64,000 bases of DNA from Lachnospira multipara ATCC 19207. GTDB lineage: Bacteria; Bacillota; Clostridia; Lachnospirales; Lachnospiraceae. The notes beneath the pieces are model-generated. The model was not told where the DNA came from. It was given only the letters and a program-made list of their open reading frames with translations, and ran no database searches. The translations under genes were made by a program, and so were the position numbers. Shown one piece after another: positions 17,006 through 25,741 of this stretch (the first letter of the stretch is position 1; the number at the start of each line of letters is the position of its first letter). Where the stretch lies: assembly GCF_000424105.1 (NCBI RefSeq), contig NZ_AUJG01000001.1:124001-188000 (forward strand), read 5' to 3'.

Positions 17006-18370
17006 CTATCCTGCAATTTCTCTTGCAACAAAGACGCCACTAGCGGATGCATGTGATAATGAGTGAGTAATTCCGCTACCATCACCGATTACATAAAGTC
17101 CCTTGTAGTTTGTTTCTAAATGTTCATCCACGGATACTTCCATGTTGTAGAACTTAACCTCAACTCCGTAGAGGAGAGTGTCATCATTTGCAGTACCAGG
17201 AGCTACCTTATCAAGAGCGTAAATCATTTCAATAATGCCATCTAAGATTCGTTTTGGAAGCACAAGACTTAAATCGCCTGGGCTTGCATTAAGGGTTGGT
17301 GTTGTAAAGGACTCATCTATGTCTGATTGAGAACTTCTGTGTCCCCTAATTAAATCGCCAAATCGCTGAACGATTACGCCACCACCTAGCATGTTGCTTA
17401 GCCTTGCGATACTTTCGCCATAGCCGTTGGAATCTTTGAATGGATCAGTAAAATGTTTAGCTACAAGTAGGGCAAAATTAGTATTATTAGTTTGTTTTTT
17501 AGGATCCTCGTAGCTGTGACCGTTAACAGTAACAATGCCGTTAGTGTTTTCATTTACCACAGCGCCCCTTGGATTCATGCAAAATGTACGAACTAAATCT
17601 TCGTACTTTTGAGTACGATAGACAATTTTGCTTTCATATAATTCATCAGTAATGTGGCTAAAAACCTCAGCTGGAAGCTCAACTCTAACACCTAAATCCA
17701 CACGATTAGATAGTGTGCTGATGTTTAGCTCCTTACATACCTTTTCCATCCACTTACTGCCGCTTCGACCTACGCTTATGATACATTTTCCACAAGTATA
17801 GGAAGCCTTAGGACAGACAATTTCGTAACCGTTCTCTAGAGCTTTAACTGTTTTGACAGCTGTATCAAAGTAGAAGTCTACCTTGTCCTTTAAATAATCG
17901 TAAAGATGTCCAAGAACAACGTAGTTAATATCTGTTCCTAGGTGTCTAACAGAGGCATCAAGAAGATGAAGTCCGTTTTGAATGCAGAGCTTCTTAAAAC
18001 CTGTGCCTGCAGTAGAGTAGAGCTTTGTGCCCTCTCCGCCGTACTCAAGATTAATCTTGTCCACGTATTCCATAAGCTCTAGGGCCTTGTTTTTACCGAT
18101 GTATTTGTAAAGAGTGCCACCAAAGTCGTTAGTGATGTTATATTTTCCATCTGAAAATGCGCCAGCCCCTCCAAATCCACTCATAATAGAGCAGCTATTG
18201 CAGTGGATGCAGGACTTAATTTTGTCCCCATCAATAGGGCAGTGCCTCTTTGATAGTTCGTGGCCTTCTTCAAAAACTGCCACTTTTAAGTTAGGAGATA
18301 GTTTAGTTAATTCGTAGGCTGAGTAAATACCACCAGGACCAGCTCCAATAATGATTACATCGTAATTCAT
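17006..18370 (-). CDS. FAD-dependent dehydrogenase, COG2509-like
   Basis: The protein opens with NYDVIIIGAGPGGIYSAYEL, a dinucleotide-binding fold, so the ATG at 18370 is chosen over the longer frame starting at 18442; GGAAGGAAG lies before it. A Cys cluster follows (HCPIDGDKIKSCIHCNSC) and then SGFGGAGAFSDGKYN. The C-terminus closes the FAD site (GLYVIGDGSGITHSLSHAS). This matches the uncharacterised FAD-dependent dehydrogenase family COG2509. The Cys cluster could bind an Fe-S centre or zinc. It lies 8 bp before the EF-hand gene in the same direction. The substrate is unknown. Confidence 0.82.
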   Translation of the reverse strand: MNYDVIIIGAGPGGIYSAYELTKLSPNLKVAVFEEGHELSKRHCPIDGDKIKSCIHCNSCSIMSGFGGAGAFSDGKYNITNDFGGTLYKYIGKNKALELMEYVDKINLEYGGEGTKLYSTAGTGFKKLCIQNGLHLLDASVRHLGTDINYVVLGHLYDYLKDKVDFYFDTAVKTVKALENGYEIVCPKASYTCGKCIISVGRSGSKWMEKVCKELNISTLSNRVDLGVRVELPAEVFSHITDELYESKIVYRTQKYEDLVRTFCMNPRGAVVNENTNGIVTVNGHSYEDPKKQTNNTNFALLVAKHFTDPFKDSNGYGESIARLSNMLGGGVIVQRFGDLIRGHRSSQSDIDESFTTPTLNASPGDLSLVLPKRILDGIIEMIYALDKVAPGTANDDTLLYGVEVKFYNMEVSVDEHLETNYKGLYVIGDGSGITHSLSHASASGVFVAREIAG

Positions 18371-18504
18371 ACAATCACTTCCTTCCTTTGGCTTTAAACA
18401 TGTGAAATAGCCATTTGCATAAGATGTAAGGGCGTATTTCAATACTATCTAAATTATATCATAGATTTTTGGAAATAATAAGATTTTAACCCTTTAGTAG
18501 GTTC

Positions 18505-18540
18505 AAATAAAAAACCCCGACTAGAAATCTCTAGCCGGGG
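18505..18540 (-). terminator. Terminator after the SDR gene
   Basis: On the minus strand CCCCGGCTAGAG pairs with TCTAGTCGGGG and is followed by TTTTTTATTT. Confidence 0.85.
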
Positions 18541-18571
18541 CCGTGAAAAGAAAAAAGTTAATATGATAATC

Positions 18572-19348
18572 TTAAAGAGCTGTGTAACCACCATCAACTG
18601 GTAAGATAAGTCCATTAACATATGAGCTGCACTGAGATGAAAGGAAAATTGCTGCTGTATCAAGCTCGCCTTCCTTACCATATCTTGATAAAGGAATCAT
18701 TGTTTTAGCGTATTCCTGGAAGTATTCTGAATCAAGAGTCTCTTTTGTAAGAGGAGTTTCAAAGTAACCTGGACAAATAGCATTTACATTAATGCCCTTC
18801 TCACCCCATTCAGCGGCAAGTGCACGAGTTAAGTTGACTACGCCACCCTTTGCTGCATGATATGGTGAGGCTGGTGCAATTTTGTTACCAACTAAGCCAT
18901 ACATTGATGAGATGTTGATGATTCGTCCATACTTAGCAGGTAACATTGCTTTCTTAGCAACAGCTCTTGCCATCTTGAAAGAGCCAAATAAATCGATGTT
19001 AAATTCTCCTTCAAACTGTTCGTCTGTAATTTCTTCGGCGGGTGCAACTGCGCCTGTACCTGCATTGTTTATAAGAATGTCGATACGACCAAATTCCTTG
19101 CAAACCTGGTCAACGGCTGCTTCTACTTTACTTGTGTCTGTGATATCGCAAGGGATTGCAAGTGTCTTAACACCGTATTCTTCAGCAATTTCCTTAGCTA
19201 CCTGATCGATTAATTCCTTACGACGTGCTAGAGCAACAATATTAGCCCCTTGGTTTGCGAGAGCCTTTGCAAGTTGTACTCCTAAACCAGTTGAGCAACC
19301 TGTTACAATGGCAACTTGACCTGTGAGGTCGAAATAATTTGTCTTCAT
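18572..19348 (-). CDS. Short-chain dehydrogenase/reductase, gluconate 5-dehydrogenase-like
   Basis: The 258-residue classical SDR has the cofactor motif TGCSTGLG near residue 16, NNAG near 93, a catalytic Ser-Tyr-Lys set (SSMYGLVG and YHAAKGG) and a C-terminal PVDGGYTAL. It is close in pattern to gluconate 5-dehydrogenase (IdnO) and 2-deoxy-D-gluconate 3-dehydrogenase types, which oxidise sugar acids with NAD(P). No sugar-acid genes are adjacent, so the substrate is open. It is monocistronic, with an RBS AGGAGG on the minus strand and a strong terminator downstream. Confidence 0.87.
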   Translation of the reverse strand: MKTNYFDLTGQVAIVTGCSTGLGVQLAKALANQGANIVALARRKELIDQVAKEIAEEYGVKTLAIPCDITDTSKVEAAVDQVCKEFGRIDILINNAGTGAVAPAEEITDEQFEGEFNIDLFGSFKMARAVAKKAMLPAKYGRIINISSMYGLVGNKIAPASPYHAAKGGVVNLTRALAAEWGEKGINVNAICPGYFETPLTKETLDSEYFQEYAKTMIPLSRYGKEGELDTAAIFLSSQCSSYVNGLILPVDGGYTAL

Positions 19349-19551
19349 AAATTCCTATGCCTCCTATTTAATTAGTAAACTATAAATATTGATTATATTA
19401 TACTATATATTATTTAAATTTGCTGATAAAATTTATTAAATAAAGTACATTTTGTTACTTATTTCCTATACTTATAAATAGCAAGTACTAATTCTGCTTT
19501 ACAAGGCAATAATATAGTGTTAGACTAGCAATAAAATGTTTTTTAAACTTT

Positions 19552-19580
19552 TTGCAAAAATTTGCATCATAGTATATAAT
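19552..19580 (+). promoter_or_regulatory. Promoter of the GH25 gene
   Basis: TTGCAA (19552-19557), exactly 17 bp, and TATAAT (19575-19580), about 50 bp before translation starts. Confidence 0.75.
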
Positions 19581-19633
19581 GTTTTTATACTTTTCGTATA
19601 CAACAAAATACAATATTAGGAGCGATGGGGTTT

Positions 19634-21307
19634 ATGAAGGGATTTTTTATTTCTGTACTTAACGGCCTAAAGACTAAGTTAGGGGCGAGTGCCTTAAGCC
19701 ATACTATTGCAGGCGTCGCAGGATCCAAAGTGGCGATTGCTTCAGCATTAGTTATTACCACAAGTGTGGTGGCTGTAGGTGGCACTGTTGCAGCAATTAC
19801 AGTAAACAACCAAGCTAGAAAAACAAAAGCAAGTACAAGTGAAGTTGCAGCAGAAATGGATAGCAAGGACTTATTAAATGTTGTATTGCCTTATTCTACA
19901 GACGATGCTGATACAACTTTTAATGATGAAGTTTTTGTTTCAAAAGAAGAAATTAATGATGAAGCAATTCTTGATATGATTCAGGATACTTCTCAGCCCG
20001 TTAAGATTATTTCTTACGAAGATTTGGAAATCGTAGAAGATGATTCTACTAATGCTCAACCAGCAGGTGAGGTTGTTGAACAAACTGCCTCTAATTCTAC
20101 TAACATTTATGAAACTAGCGGTATTGTAAAAGGTATCGATGTTTCTAAATGGCAGGGAGATATTAACTGGTCACAGGTAGCAGCCTCTGGTGTTAAATTT
20201 GCAATTATAAAATGTGCAGGTCGTTCAACATCCGCTGAAGGTGGCTTGTATGAGGATTCAAAGTTTGAGAAGAACATTCAGGGCGCTATAGCTAATGGAA
20301 TACAAGTTGGTGTTTATTTCTTCTCACAGGCTTTAACAGTAGAAGAGGCTTTTGAAGAGGCTTCAATGACTGTGCAGTTAATTAGTAAGTATCAAATTAC
20401 ATATCCGGTTGCCTTTGACTGGGAATCAGCAAGTGGTTATAGAGTATCGGGAAGACTTGGTAGACAACAGTTAACTGACATTTGTAATACCTTTGCTAGT
20501 GTAGTTTCAAGCTACGGATATACTCCAATGATTTATTTTAATCGTAATGATTGGAGAAATGCAGTTAATACATCGGAACTTACAAGTAAATATAAGACTT
20601 GGTTAGCAACATATTTTAGTGACTATTATTACACATCTACAGCTTGGGATTATGGTAATTCTGTACCTGAGTATCCAGATATTCCTTATGATATTTGGCA
20701 GTATGGTGTTACTGATACTGTTCCAGGTATTAATGGTTGGTGTGATATGGATATTGCTTTCTTTAGCTATGGAAATTATCAGGTTCAGGGTATGCAAGAT
20801 CCTTATATAAGTTTACGAACGGAAAACTTTAGTTTATATGAAGGCTGTGACATTAATGGAAATAGCTTGCCGGCAAATAATGACGGTGGCGATTACGCAG
20901 CTTATTTAAGAGAGAATGCAACAGGTAAAAACTGTATCGGATATGATGCTAATCTATCTATGGTAATTACGAATTCTTTTGGAAATGAGGTAGATTACTG
21001 GACAGCGATTCATTCTCCTGGACGCTACACAGTTACTTATAGCTTTGTAGATCCTAGGAATGGATATATAACAAAAGCGGCAACTTTAGTCGTCACGACT
21101 AAACCTACAGAGCCTGAAACAACGACAGAGAGCCCATCTGAGAACGAAAGTGAAGGTCAGTCTGAAACAGGTAGTGAATCTGGTTCTACGGATGTAGAGA
21201 CCACTAGTAGCGAGGACGGCAGTACAGAAAGTGGAAGCACTGAAGCAGAAAGCCCAGCAGCCGGCAGTACAGAGGGCACAAGCACAGAGGGTAATACTAG
21301 CGGTTAA
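19634..21307 (+). CDS. Membrane-anchored GH25 muramidase
   Basis: An N-terminal hydrophobic anchor (about residues 30-55) is followed by a Thr/Glu-rich spacer and then a GH25 lysozyme domain at about 165-385 (GIDVSKWQGDINW, FAIIKCAG, catalytic AFDWES, DIWQYG, MDIAFF). It cleaves peptidoglycan glycan strands outside the cell. An Ig-like beta module (about 390-485) and a low-complexity Thr/Glu/Ser/Gly tail follow. Of two in-frame ATGs, 19634 suits the AGGAG at 19618 better than 19625, where the spacing is two bases. It is single, with its own promoter and terminator. Confidence 0.88.
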   Translation: MKGFFISVLNGLKTKLGASALSHTIAGVAGSKVAIASALVITTSVVAVGGTVAAITVNNQARKTKASTSEVAAEMDSKDLLNVVLPYSTDDADTTFNDEVFVSKEEINDEAILDMIQDTSQPVKIISYEDLEIVEDDSTNAQPAGEVVEQTASNSTNIYETSGIVKGIDVSKWQGDINWSQVAASGVKFAIIKCAGRSTSAEGGLYEDSKFEKNIQGAIANGIQVGVYFFSQALTVEEAFEEASMTVQLISKYQITYPVAFDWESASGYRVSGRLGRQQLTDICNTFASVVSSYGYTPMIYFNRNDWRNAVNTSELTSKYKTWLATYFSDYYYTSTAWDYGNSVPEYPDIPYDIWQYGVTDTVPGINGWCDMDIAFFSYGNYQVQGMQDPYISLRTENFSLYEGCDINGNSLPANNDGGDYAAYLRENATGKNCIGYDANLSMVITNSFGNEVDYWTAIHSPGRYTVTYSFVDPRNGYITKAATLVVTTKPTEPETTTESPSENESEGQSETGSESGSTDVETTSSEDGSTESGSTEAESPAAGSTEGTSTEGNTSG

Positions 21308-21349
21308 CATATTAAGCGTTAGTTAAGCAACTAAAGTTCATAAAATTTT

Positions 21350-21387
21350 GAGGCGGTAAACAAATGAGTTTACCGCCTCTTTTTTTG
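21350..21387 (+). terminator. Terminator after the GH25 gene
   Basis: GAGGCGGTAAAC and GTTTACCGCCTC form a perfect 12-pair stem, followed by eight T. Confidence 0.92.
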
Positions 21388-21397
21388 ATTATTATTT

Positions 21398-21460
21398 GTC
21401 AAGACTCGCTCGCGAGTCTTGCGCGCCGGATTCGGGTCTGCTTCAGCAGACAAATTCCTG
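21398..21460 (+). repeat. Dispersed repeat module A, uninterrupted copy
   Basis: This 63-bp GC-rich element consists of a CAAGACTCG/CGAGTCTTG hairpin, a GCGCGCC segment and a GTCTGC/GCAGAC hairpin. It matches all flanking bases of the interrupted copy at 16086-16229 in opposite orientation. It lies ten bases before module B. Confidence 0.92.
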
Positions 21461-21470
21461 TCCGAATCCG

Positions 21471-21527
21471 TGCGCATCCTCGCGGAGCGTTTAACTCAGT
21501 CGGAGATTGTACTCCGACTGAGTTAAA
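21471..21527 (+). repeat. Dispersed repeat module B, copy 2
   Basis: Thirty bases are identical to 7448-7477, followed by a perfect 13-pair stem (AACTCAGTCGGAG and its complement) with a short loop. The preceding CCGAATCCG also resembles part of module A, so the modules may be related. It ends one base before the stop codon of the minus-strand gene. Confidence 0.87.
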
Positions 21528-21528
21528 A

Positions 21529-22188
21529 TTAGTAGTCATCTGATAAAATCACCTTTCTCTTATCAGACATTTCTTGCAGCTGTTCAATGATTACCTCTTT
21601 GTTAATGGATTCTAGCTCTTCTGCTTTCTTTATGAGGTAAGCTAACTTTTCATCATTGTTTGTTTCTATATATAAACTTGCTAGGTCATAGTAATTTGAC
21701 TTAATATCTGTTCCTAGTTCAATTCCTGTTTCTAAATAAATAGCCGCTTTATCCTTAAAACCTAGATTTATTAATTCGTGTCCTATAGTGGATAGATTTT
21801 TAATAAGTGTGGTGTAATTGTCATCATAACTTGATAATTCTGTTAAATTAGCGGCTCCGTACTCTATTTTCAAATCAGTATTAGAAATAGAGGAGAGATT
21901 AAGTATCTTTTTCTCTCTTAAACTTTCAAGTTCCTCAAATCTTCTCATTAAAGTTTTATTTTCAGACACCGCTAGGTCAAATTGGACATCCCCCTCATTT
22001 AATTGTGGAAGATTATTAGGAATTGTTATATAATTTAACTTGCTTATGTCTTGTTTTCGGGTAAGATTCGCTTTTGATTCCTTATCCCAAAAGGCTTTGG
22101 TACGCTGTTCTTGTTTATTAGAACCGCGTCTAAGTAAAAAATTAAAGATTACAATCATTACGAAGATGTATGGTAGTAATAATTTCAT
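21529..22188 (-). CDS. Membrane-tethered TPR-like protein, function unknown
   Basis: A single N-terminal membrane segment (KLLLPYIFVMIVIFNFLL) is followed by a basic stretch and a helical region. Its C-terminal 80 residues look like two TPR-type repeats (LINLGFKDKAAIYLETGIEL, YYDLASLYIETNNDEKLA). The ATG at 22188 is chosen because GAGGTG lies six bases before it; the longer frame begins at the GTG inside that RBS. It is divergent from a 34-residue membrane protein with only 21 bp between the start codons. I do not recognise the family. Confidence 0.7.
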   Translation of the reverse strand: MKLLLPYIFVMIVIFNFLLRRGSNKQEQRTKAFWDKESKANLTRKQDISKLNYITIPNNLPQLNEGDVQFDLAVSENKTLMRRFEELESLREKKILNLSSISNTDLKIEYGAANLTELSSYDDNYTTLIKNLSTIGHELINLGFKDKAAIYLETGIELGTDIKSNYYDLASLYIETNNDEKLAYLIKKAEELESINKEVIIEQLQEMSDKRKVILSDDY

Positions 22189-22209
22189 AAATGTCACCTC
22201 GGAGGTAGT

Positions 22210-22314
22210 ATGATAAATTTTAATAATAAGAAAAATAAAAAAATCCTAGTAATTGTCGTAGTAATACTCGTTCTTGCAATGATTATTCCTATGCTTTACT
22301 CGTTGATTCCTTAA
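22210..22314 (+). CDS. Small single-pass membrane protein, 34 residues
   Basis: The frame ATG to TAA encodes a basic start (NFNNKKNKK) and one hydrophobic helix (ILVIVVVILVLAMIIPML). GGAGGT lies just before the ATG. This RBS and that of the divergent gene form one palindrome, ACCTCGGAGGT. The length is typical of bacterial membrane microproteins. The function is unknown, and coding is supported by RBS and composition only. Confidence 0.6.
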   Translation: MINFNNKKNKKILVIVVVILVLAMIIPMLYSLIP

Positions 22315-22384
22315 AAGGTCATCGCATCATTTTTTTAAGTATAGCATACAAATATATTAACAATCAACGATAAGTGGAGGGAAC

Positions 22385-23377
22385 ATGGATTTAGGAAGAA
22401 TTAAGAGTTCTATTTTTGATAGATCTGTTTTTAAGCTTATAAAAGACCGTCAGAGTAAGGAAATCAAAAGAGCTTACTTAGGTCAGCAAGCAGCAACTAA
22501 AAAATTAGATAATGCAAATGTAGTAACAAGTCTTAGCTCTAAGCCAATGGCGGTTTATGACGTGGCCAATAAGTTGGCGGCAAGCGGTGCTAAGCTAGAT
22601 TATGTAACTGTGAATATAGTAATGGATGCTGCATCTAGAGAGATTAGATTAAAGGAAATCATTAATGATCTTGAGGAGCAGTGCAGACATTTTAATATAA
22701 CTATTGCCCAGACAGATGTCAGGGTGAGTGCACGAGCGATTAAACCAATAGTGACAGTCTTTGGTTTAGGTCATGCACAAGTAGAAACTGATGATAGTTT
22801 AAAACTTACTGAAAGCTATAAACCAAAACCAGAGGATGTAATTGTGGCTATTGGTGTTATAGGACTAAGTGGTATCAGACGTGTGATTAAGGAGAAGGAA
22901 GAGGAAATCCTTAAAAGATATACAAGAGACGTTCTTGATAAGGCTCTAGCTAGATTAGAGGAATTAGATACAACTAGTATTTCTGATTTAGTATATGAAG
23001 AGTTTAGAAAAGAAGGTATCAAGGGAAATGTATACTCTTTATCTGAGGGTGGCGTTATTGACTGCCTTTGGAATATTGCCGAGAAGAATCACATTGGATT
23101 TGAAGTTGATATCAGAAAAATTCCTGTAAGGCAAGAGATAATCGAGATTTGTGAAATGTTTTCTATTAACCCATATGAGATGGAATCCATCGGAAGTTTG
23201 TTAGTGACATATTCAGGAAATTGTGGTATAGTAAATATATTAAACGAAAAGAATGTGAAAGCTTTTGAAGTTGGTTGCTTTAAAAGCGATAACAAAAAAA
23301 TATTAAGAAGCCTTTCAGATGAAAGATTTGTTGAAATGCCAGGACAGGATGAAATTTATAAAGTGATTAATAACTAG
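22385..23377 (+). CDS. AIR-synthase/HypE-like protein
   Basis: The 330-residue protein has no signal peptide. The second half (EDVIVAIGVIGLSGIRRVI, GGVIDCLWNIAEKNHIGFEVDI, INPYEMESIGSLLVTY) follows the C-terminal AIR-synthase (PurM/HypE) pattern, but the N-terminal ATP-binding half is poorly conserved. No hydrogenase genes are near, so a hydrogenase maturation role is not supported here. It precedes an Lrp regulator and an aminotransferase and may belong to their amino-acid module. RBS GGAGG. Its stop codon lies within a 17-bp palindrome. Confidence 0.6.
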   Translation: MDLGRIKSSIFDRSVFKLIKDRQSKEIKRAYLGQQAATKKLDNANVVTSLSSKPMAVYDVANKLAASGAKLDYVTVNIVMDAASREIRLKEIINDLEEQCRHFNITIAQTDVRVSARAIKPIVTVFGLGHAQVETDDSLKLTESYKPKPEDVIVAIGVIGLSGIRRVIKEKEEEILKRYTRDVLDKALARLEELDTTSISDLVYEEFRKEGIKGNVYSLSEGGVIDCLWNIAEKNHIGFEVDIRKIPVRQEIIEICEMFSINPYEMESIGSLLVTYSGNCGIVNILNEKNVKAFEVGCFKSDNKKILRSLSDERFVEMPGQDEIYKVINN

Positions 23378-23388
23378 ATTATCTAGTT
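23372..23388. promoter_or_regulatory. 17-bp perfect palindrome before the Lrp-family gene
   Basis: AACTAGAT-T-ATCTAGTT overlaps the stop of the preceding gene and lies 29 bp before the regulator's ATG. It could be an operator for the Lrp-family protein or a small hairpin; the T-tract after it is weak. Confidence 0.45.
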
Positions 23389-23417
23389 TTTAAAGTTATA
23401 AGAGAAGGATGTAAATT

Positions 23418-23900
23418 ATGAGAGACAAGATTTTAAATATGCTAGAAAAGAATGGTCGAATTGACATTCATGACATGGCAATTATGTTAGGTTTATCAGA
23501 TGCAGAGGTTGCAAATGAAATCGCAGACATGGAAAAAGAACATGTTATTTGTGGTTACAATACTTTGATCAACTGGGATAAGACAGATGATGAGAAGGTT
23601 ACAGCTCTTATTGAGGTTAAGGTTACACCTCAAAGAGGCTTAGGTTTTGATAGTATTGCAGAAAGAATCTATAACTACGAAGAAGTAACAAGCGTTTACT
23701 TAATGTCAGGTGGTTTTGATTTTACTGTAATTATAGAAGGTAAGTCTATGAAATCGGTGGCACAGTTTGTTCATGCGAAGCTCGCCCCTATGGAATCAAT
23801 TCTTAGTACTTCAACACATTTTGTATTAAAGAAGTACAAGGATTATGGAACAGTATTTGAGGCAGAGAATAAGGACGAAAGGATGTTAGTGACACCATGA
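23418..23900 (+). CDS. Lrp/AsnC-family transcriptional regulator
   Basis: The 160-residue protein has an N-terminal winged helix-turn-helix (RIDIHDMAIMLGLSDAEVANEIADMEKE) and a C-terminal RAM (ligand-binding, oligomerising) domain (VTALIEVKVTPQRGLGFDSIAERI, VYLMSGGFDFTVIIEG). Such regulators sense amino acids. It overlaps the aminotransferase start by four bases (ATGA), so the two are translationally coupled and functionally linked. RBS AGAAGGA. A 17-bp palindrome upstream is a candidate autoregulatory site. Confidence 0.93.
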   Translation: MRDKILNMLEKNGRIDIHDMAIMLGLSDAEVANEIADMEKEHVICGYNTLINWDKTDDEKVTALIEVKVTPQRGLGFDSIAERIYNYEEVTSVYLMSGGFDFTVIIEGKSMKSVAQFVHAKLAPMESILSTSTHFVLKKYKDYGTVFEAENKDERMLVTP

Positions 23901-25066
23901 GAAACCCACTTTCAAACAAGATAATGGGCATCCAGCCATCAGGAATTAGAAAGTTCTTTGATATTGTTAGTGAGATGCCGGATGCAATTTCATTAGGCGT
24001 AGGCGAGCCTGATTTTGATACTCCTTGGAATGTAAGAGAAGAGGGTATCTATGCATTAGAGAAAGGTAGAACCTTTTACACATCTAATGCAGGTCTTAAG
24101 GAACTAAGAATCGAGATTTGTAGCTACCTTAAGAGAAAATATAACTTATTATACGATCCAATTAATGAGACTATGGTCACAGTTGGTGGTAGTGAAGCTA
24201 TTGATGTGGCACTTAGATGTATGGTGGATCCAGGAGATGAAGTTTTAATTCCACAGCCAAGTTATGTATCATACTTACCTTGTGCTGTTATGGCAGATGC
24301 AAAGCCAGTAATTATCAATCTTAAGGCAGAGAATGACTTCAAATTAACTCCTGAAGAGTTAGAGGAAAATATTACTAATAAAACAAAAATTTTAGTTTTA
24401 CCATTCCCTAATAACCCAACAGGTGCTATAATGAATAGAGATGAATTAGCGAAACTTGTCCCATTAATAATTAAACATGACTTATTTGTAATTTCAGATG
24501 AGATTTATTCTGAGCTTACATACGGAAAAGAAAGACATGTTTCTATTGCAGAATTCCCTGGAATGAAGGAAAGAACAATAGTTATTAATGGATTTTCAAA
24601 GGCTTTTGCCATGACTGGTTGGAGACTTGGCTATGCATGTGGACCAACACCTATTATTAATCAGATGATTAAATTACATCAGTTTGCTATTATGTGTGCG
24701 CCTACTAATAGTCAGTTCGCAGCTGTGGAAGCTTTGAAGAATTGTGATGAGGATGTAGACAAGATGGTGGAGGCTTACGATCAGAGACGTAGGTATCTTG
24801 TGAATGCATTTAAGGAGATGGGATTGGAATGTTTTGAACCATTTGGGGCGTTCTATATATTTCCTTCAATCAAAAAGTTCGGTATGACATCAGATGAATT
24901 TGCAACTAAGCTTCTTATGAAGAAGAAATTAGCAGTAGTGCCAGGTACAGCCTTTGGAGACTGTGGTGAAGGTTTCCTTAGAATATCTTATGCATACTCA
25001 ATAGACAACTTAAAAGAAGGCTTAGGAAGAATTAAAGAATTTATTTCAGAATTAGAGTCTAAGTAA
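23897..25066 (+). CDS. Pyridoxal-phosphate aminotransferase, class I/II
   Basis: The 389-residue fold-type I aminotransferase has LGVGEPDFDTPW near the start, PFPNNPTGAI near residue 170, SDEIYSEL near 200, and the PLP-binding Lys in FSKAFAMTGWRLGY near 235. An Arg for substrate carboxylate lies in GFLRISYA. The pattern is that of aspartate- or PatA-type enzymes acting on aspartate, alanine or aromatic amino acids. It overlaps the Lrp gene by four bases and is likely controlled by it. The exact specificity is unresolved. Confidence 0.93.
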   Translation: MRNPLSNKIMGIQPSGIRKFFDIVSEMPDAISLGVGEPDFDTPWNVREEGIYALEKGRTFYTSNAGLKELRIEICSYLKRKYNLLYDPINETMVTVGGSEAIDVALRCMVDPGDEVLIPQPSYVSYLPCAVMADAKPVIINLKAENDFKLTPEELEENITNKTKILVLPFPNNPTGAIMNRDELAKLVPLIIKHDLFVISDEIYSELTYGKERHVSIAEFPGMKERTIVINGFSKAFAMTGWRLGYACGPTPIINQMIKLHQFAIMCAPTNSQFAAVEALKNCDEDVDKMVEAYDQRRRYLVNAFKEMGLECFEPFGAFYIFPSIKKFGMTSDEFATKLLMKKKLAVVPGTAFGDCGEGFLRISYAYSIDNLKEGLGRIKEFISELESK

Positions 25067-25158
25067 GTTAGGGTCTGAGCTTGGATGAATGATTTACTTG
25101 GATTTATTTTGAAATAAAGTAACAAGAGAATCAAATTAATCCGAAGGAGGATATATAT

Positions 25159-25632
25159 ATGGCTGATATTAACGTAGATTACATCAACCCTTTTCTTATG
25201 GCAGCAGTAAGCATTTTTAAGGATGCCTGTCAGATGGAGCTTAAGGTAGGAAAACCATATGTAAAGACAACCGAGTTTGAGGGTGATTCAGTTATTATTA
25301 TGATTGGTGTCACAGGGGAAATGAGAGGTCAGGTGCTTATTGCTCTTACATATCAGAAGGCTTTAACAGTAGCTTCAAAGATGATGATGGGCATGCCAGT
25401 ATCTGAACTTGATGATATGTCTACAAGTGCGATTTCAGAGCTTGGTAATATGATTATGGGTAATGCAGCAACAATTCTTTCTACAAAGGGTATTGGTATT
25501 GATATTACACCACCAACTCTATGTAGAGGTGCAATGAAACTTACTCAGAATTATACAAAGAATATATGTATTCCACTCAGCTATGATAACGATACAGCCA
25601 TGGAACTTGATATTGCTGTAAAGACAGAATAA
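25159..25632 (+). CDS. cheX: CheX-type chemotaxis phosphatase
   Basis: The 157-residue protein matches the CheX/CheC/FliY fold with one conserved phosphatase helix (SELGNMIMGNA, bearing the E-x-x-N pair) and the KMMMG helix before it. CheX dephosphorylates CheY-P in the cytoplasm. It stands alone, away from other che genes, with a strong RBS (GAAGGAGG) and its own terminator. It implies a CheY-like pathway, perhaps motility, elsewhere in the genome. Confidence 0.88.
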   Translation: MADINVDYINPFLMAAVSIFKDACQMELKVGKPYVKTTEFEGDSVIIMIGVTGEMRGQVLIALTYQKALTVASKMMMGMPVSELDDMSTSAISELGNMIMGNAATILSTKGIGIDITPPTLCRGAMKLTQNYTKNICIPLSYDNDTAMELDIAVKTE

Positions 25633-25657
25633 CTTAGATTTCAATTAGTTTATTTTA

Positions 25658-25691
25658 AAGCCAAAGTTAGTAAAATAGCTTTGGCTTTTTT
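25658..25691 (+). terminator. Terminator of cheX
   Basis: AAAGCCAAAG and CTTTGGCTTT form a ten-pair stem with a T-tract. The 3' arm contains the -35 of the next promoter. Confidence 0.88.
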
Positions 25692-25709
25692 GTTATTTGC
25701 GAGTATAAT
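25681..25709 (+). promoter_or_regulatory. Promoter of trmL
   Basis: TTGGCT (25681-25686), 17 bp, TATAAT (25704-25709). The -35 lies inside the cheX terminator stem. Confidence 0.65.
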
Positions 25710-25741
25710 TTCATGTGGGAATAAATTTTAAGGAGTTTTTA

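Noticed and set aside
18882-19205. 107-residue plus-strand ORF within the SDR gene
   Set aside because: It is antisense to a well-supported gene and shows no independent signals.
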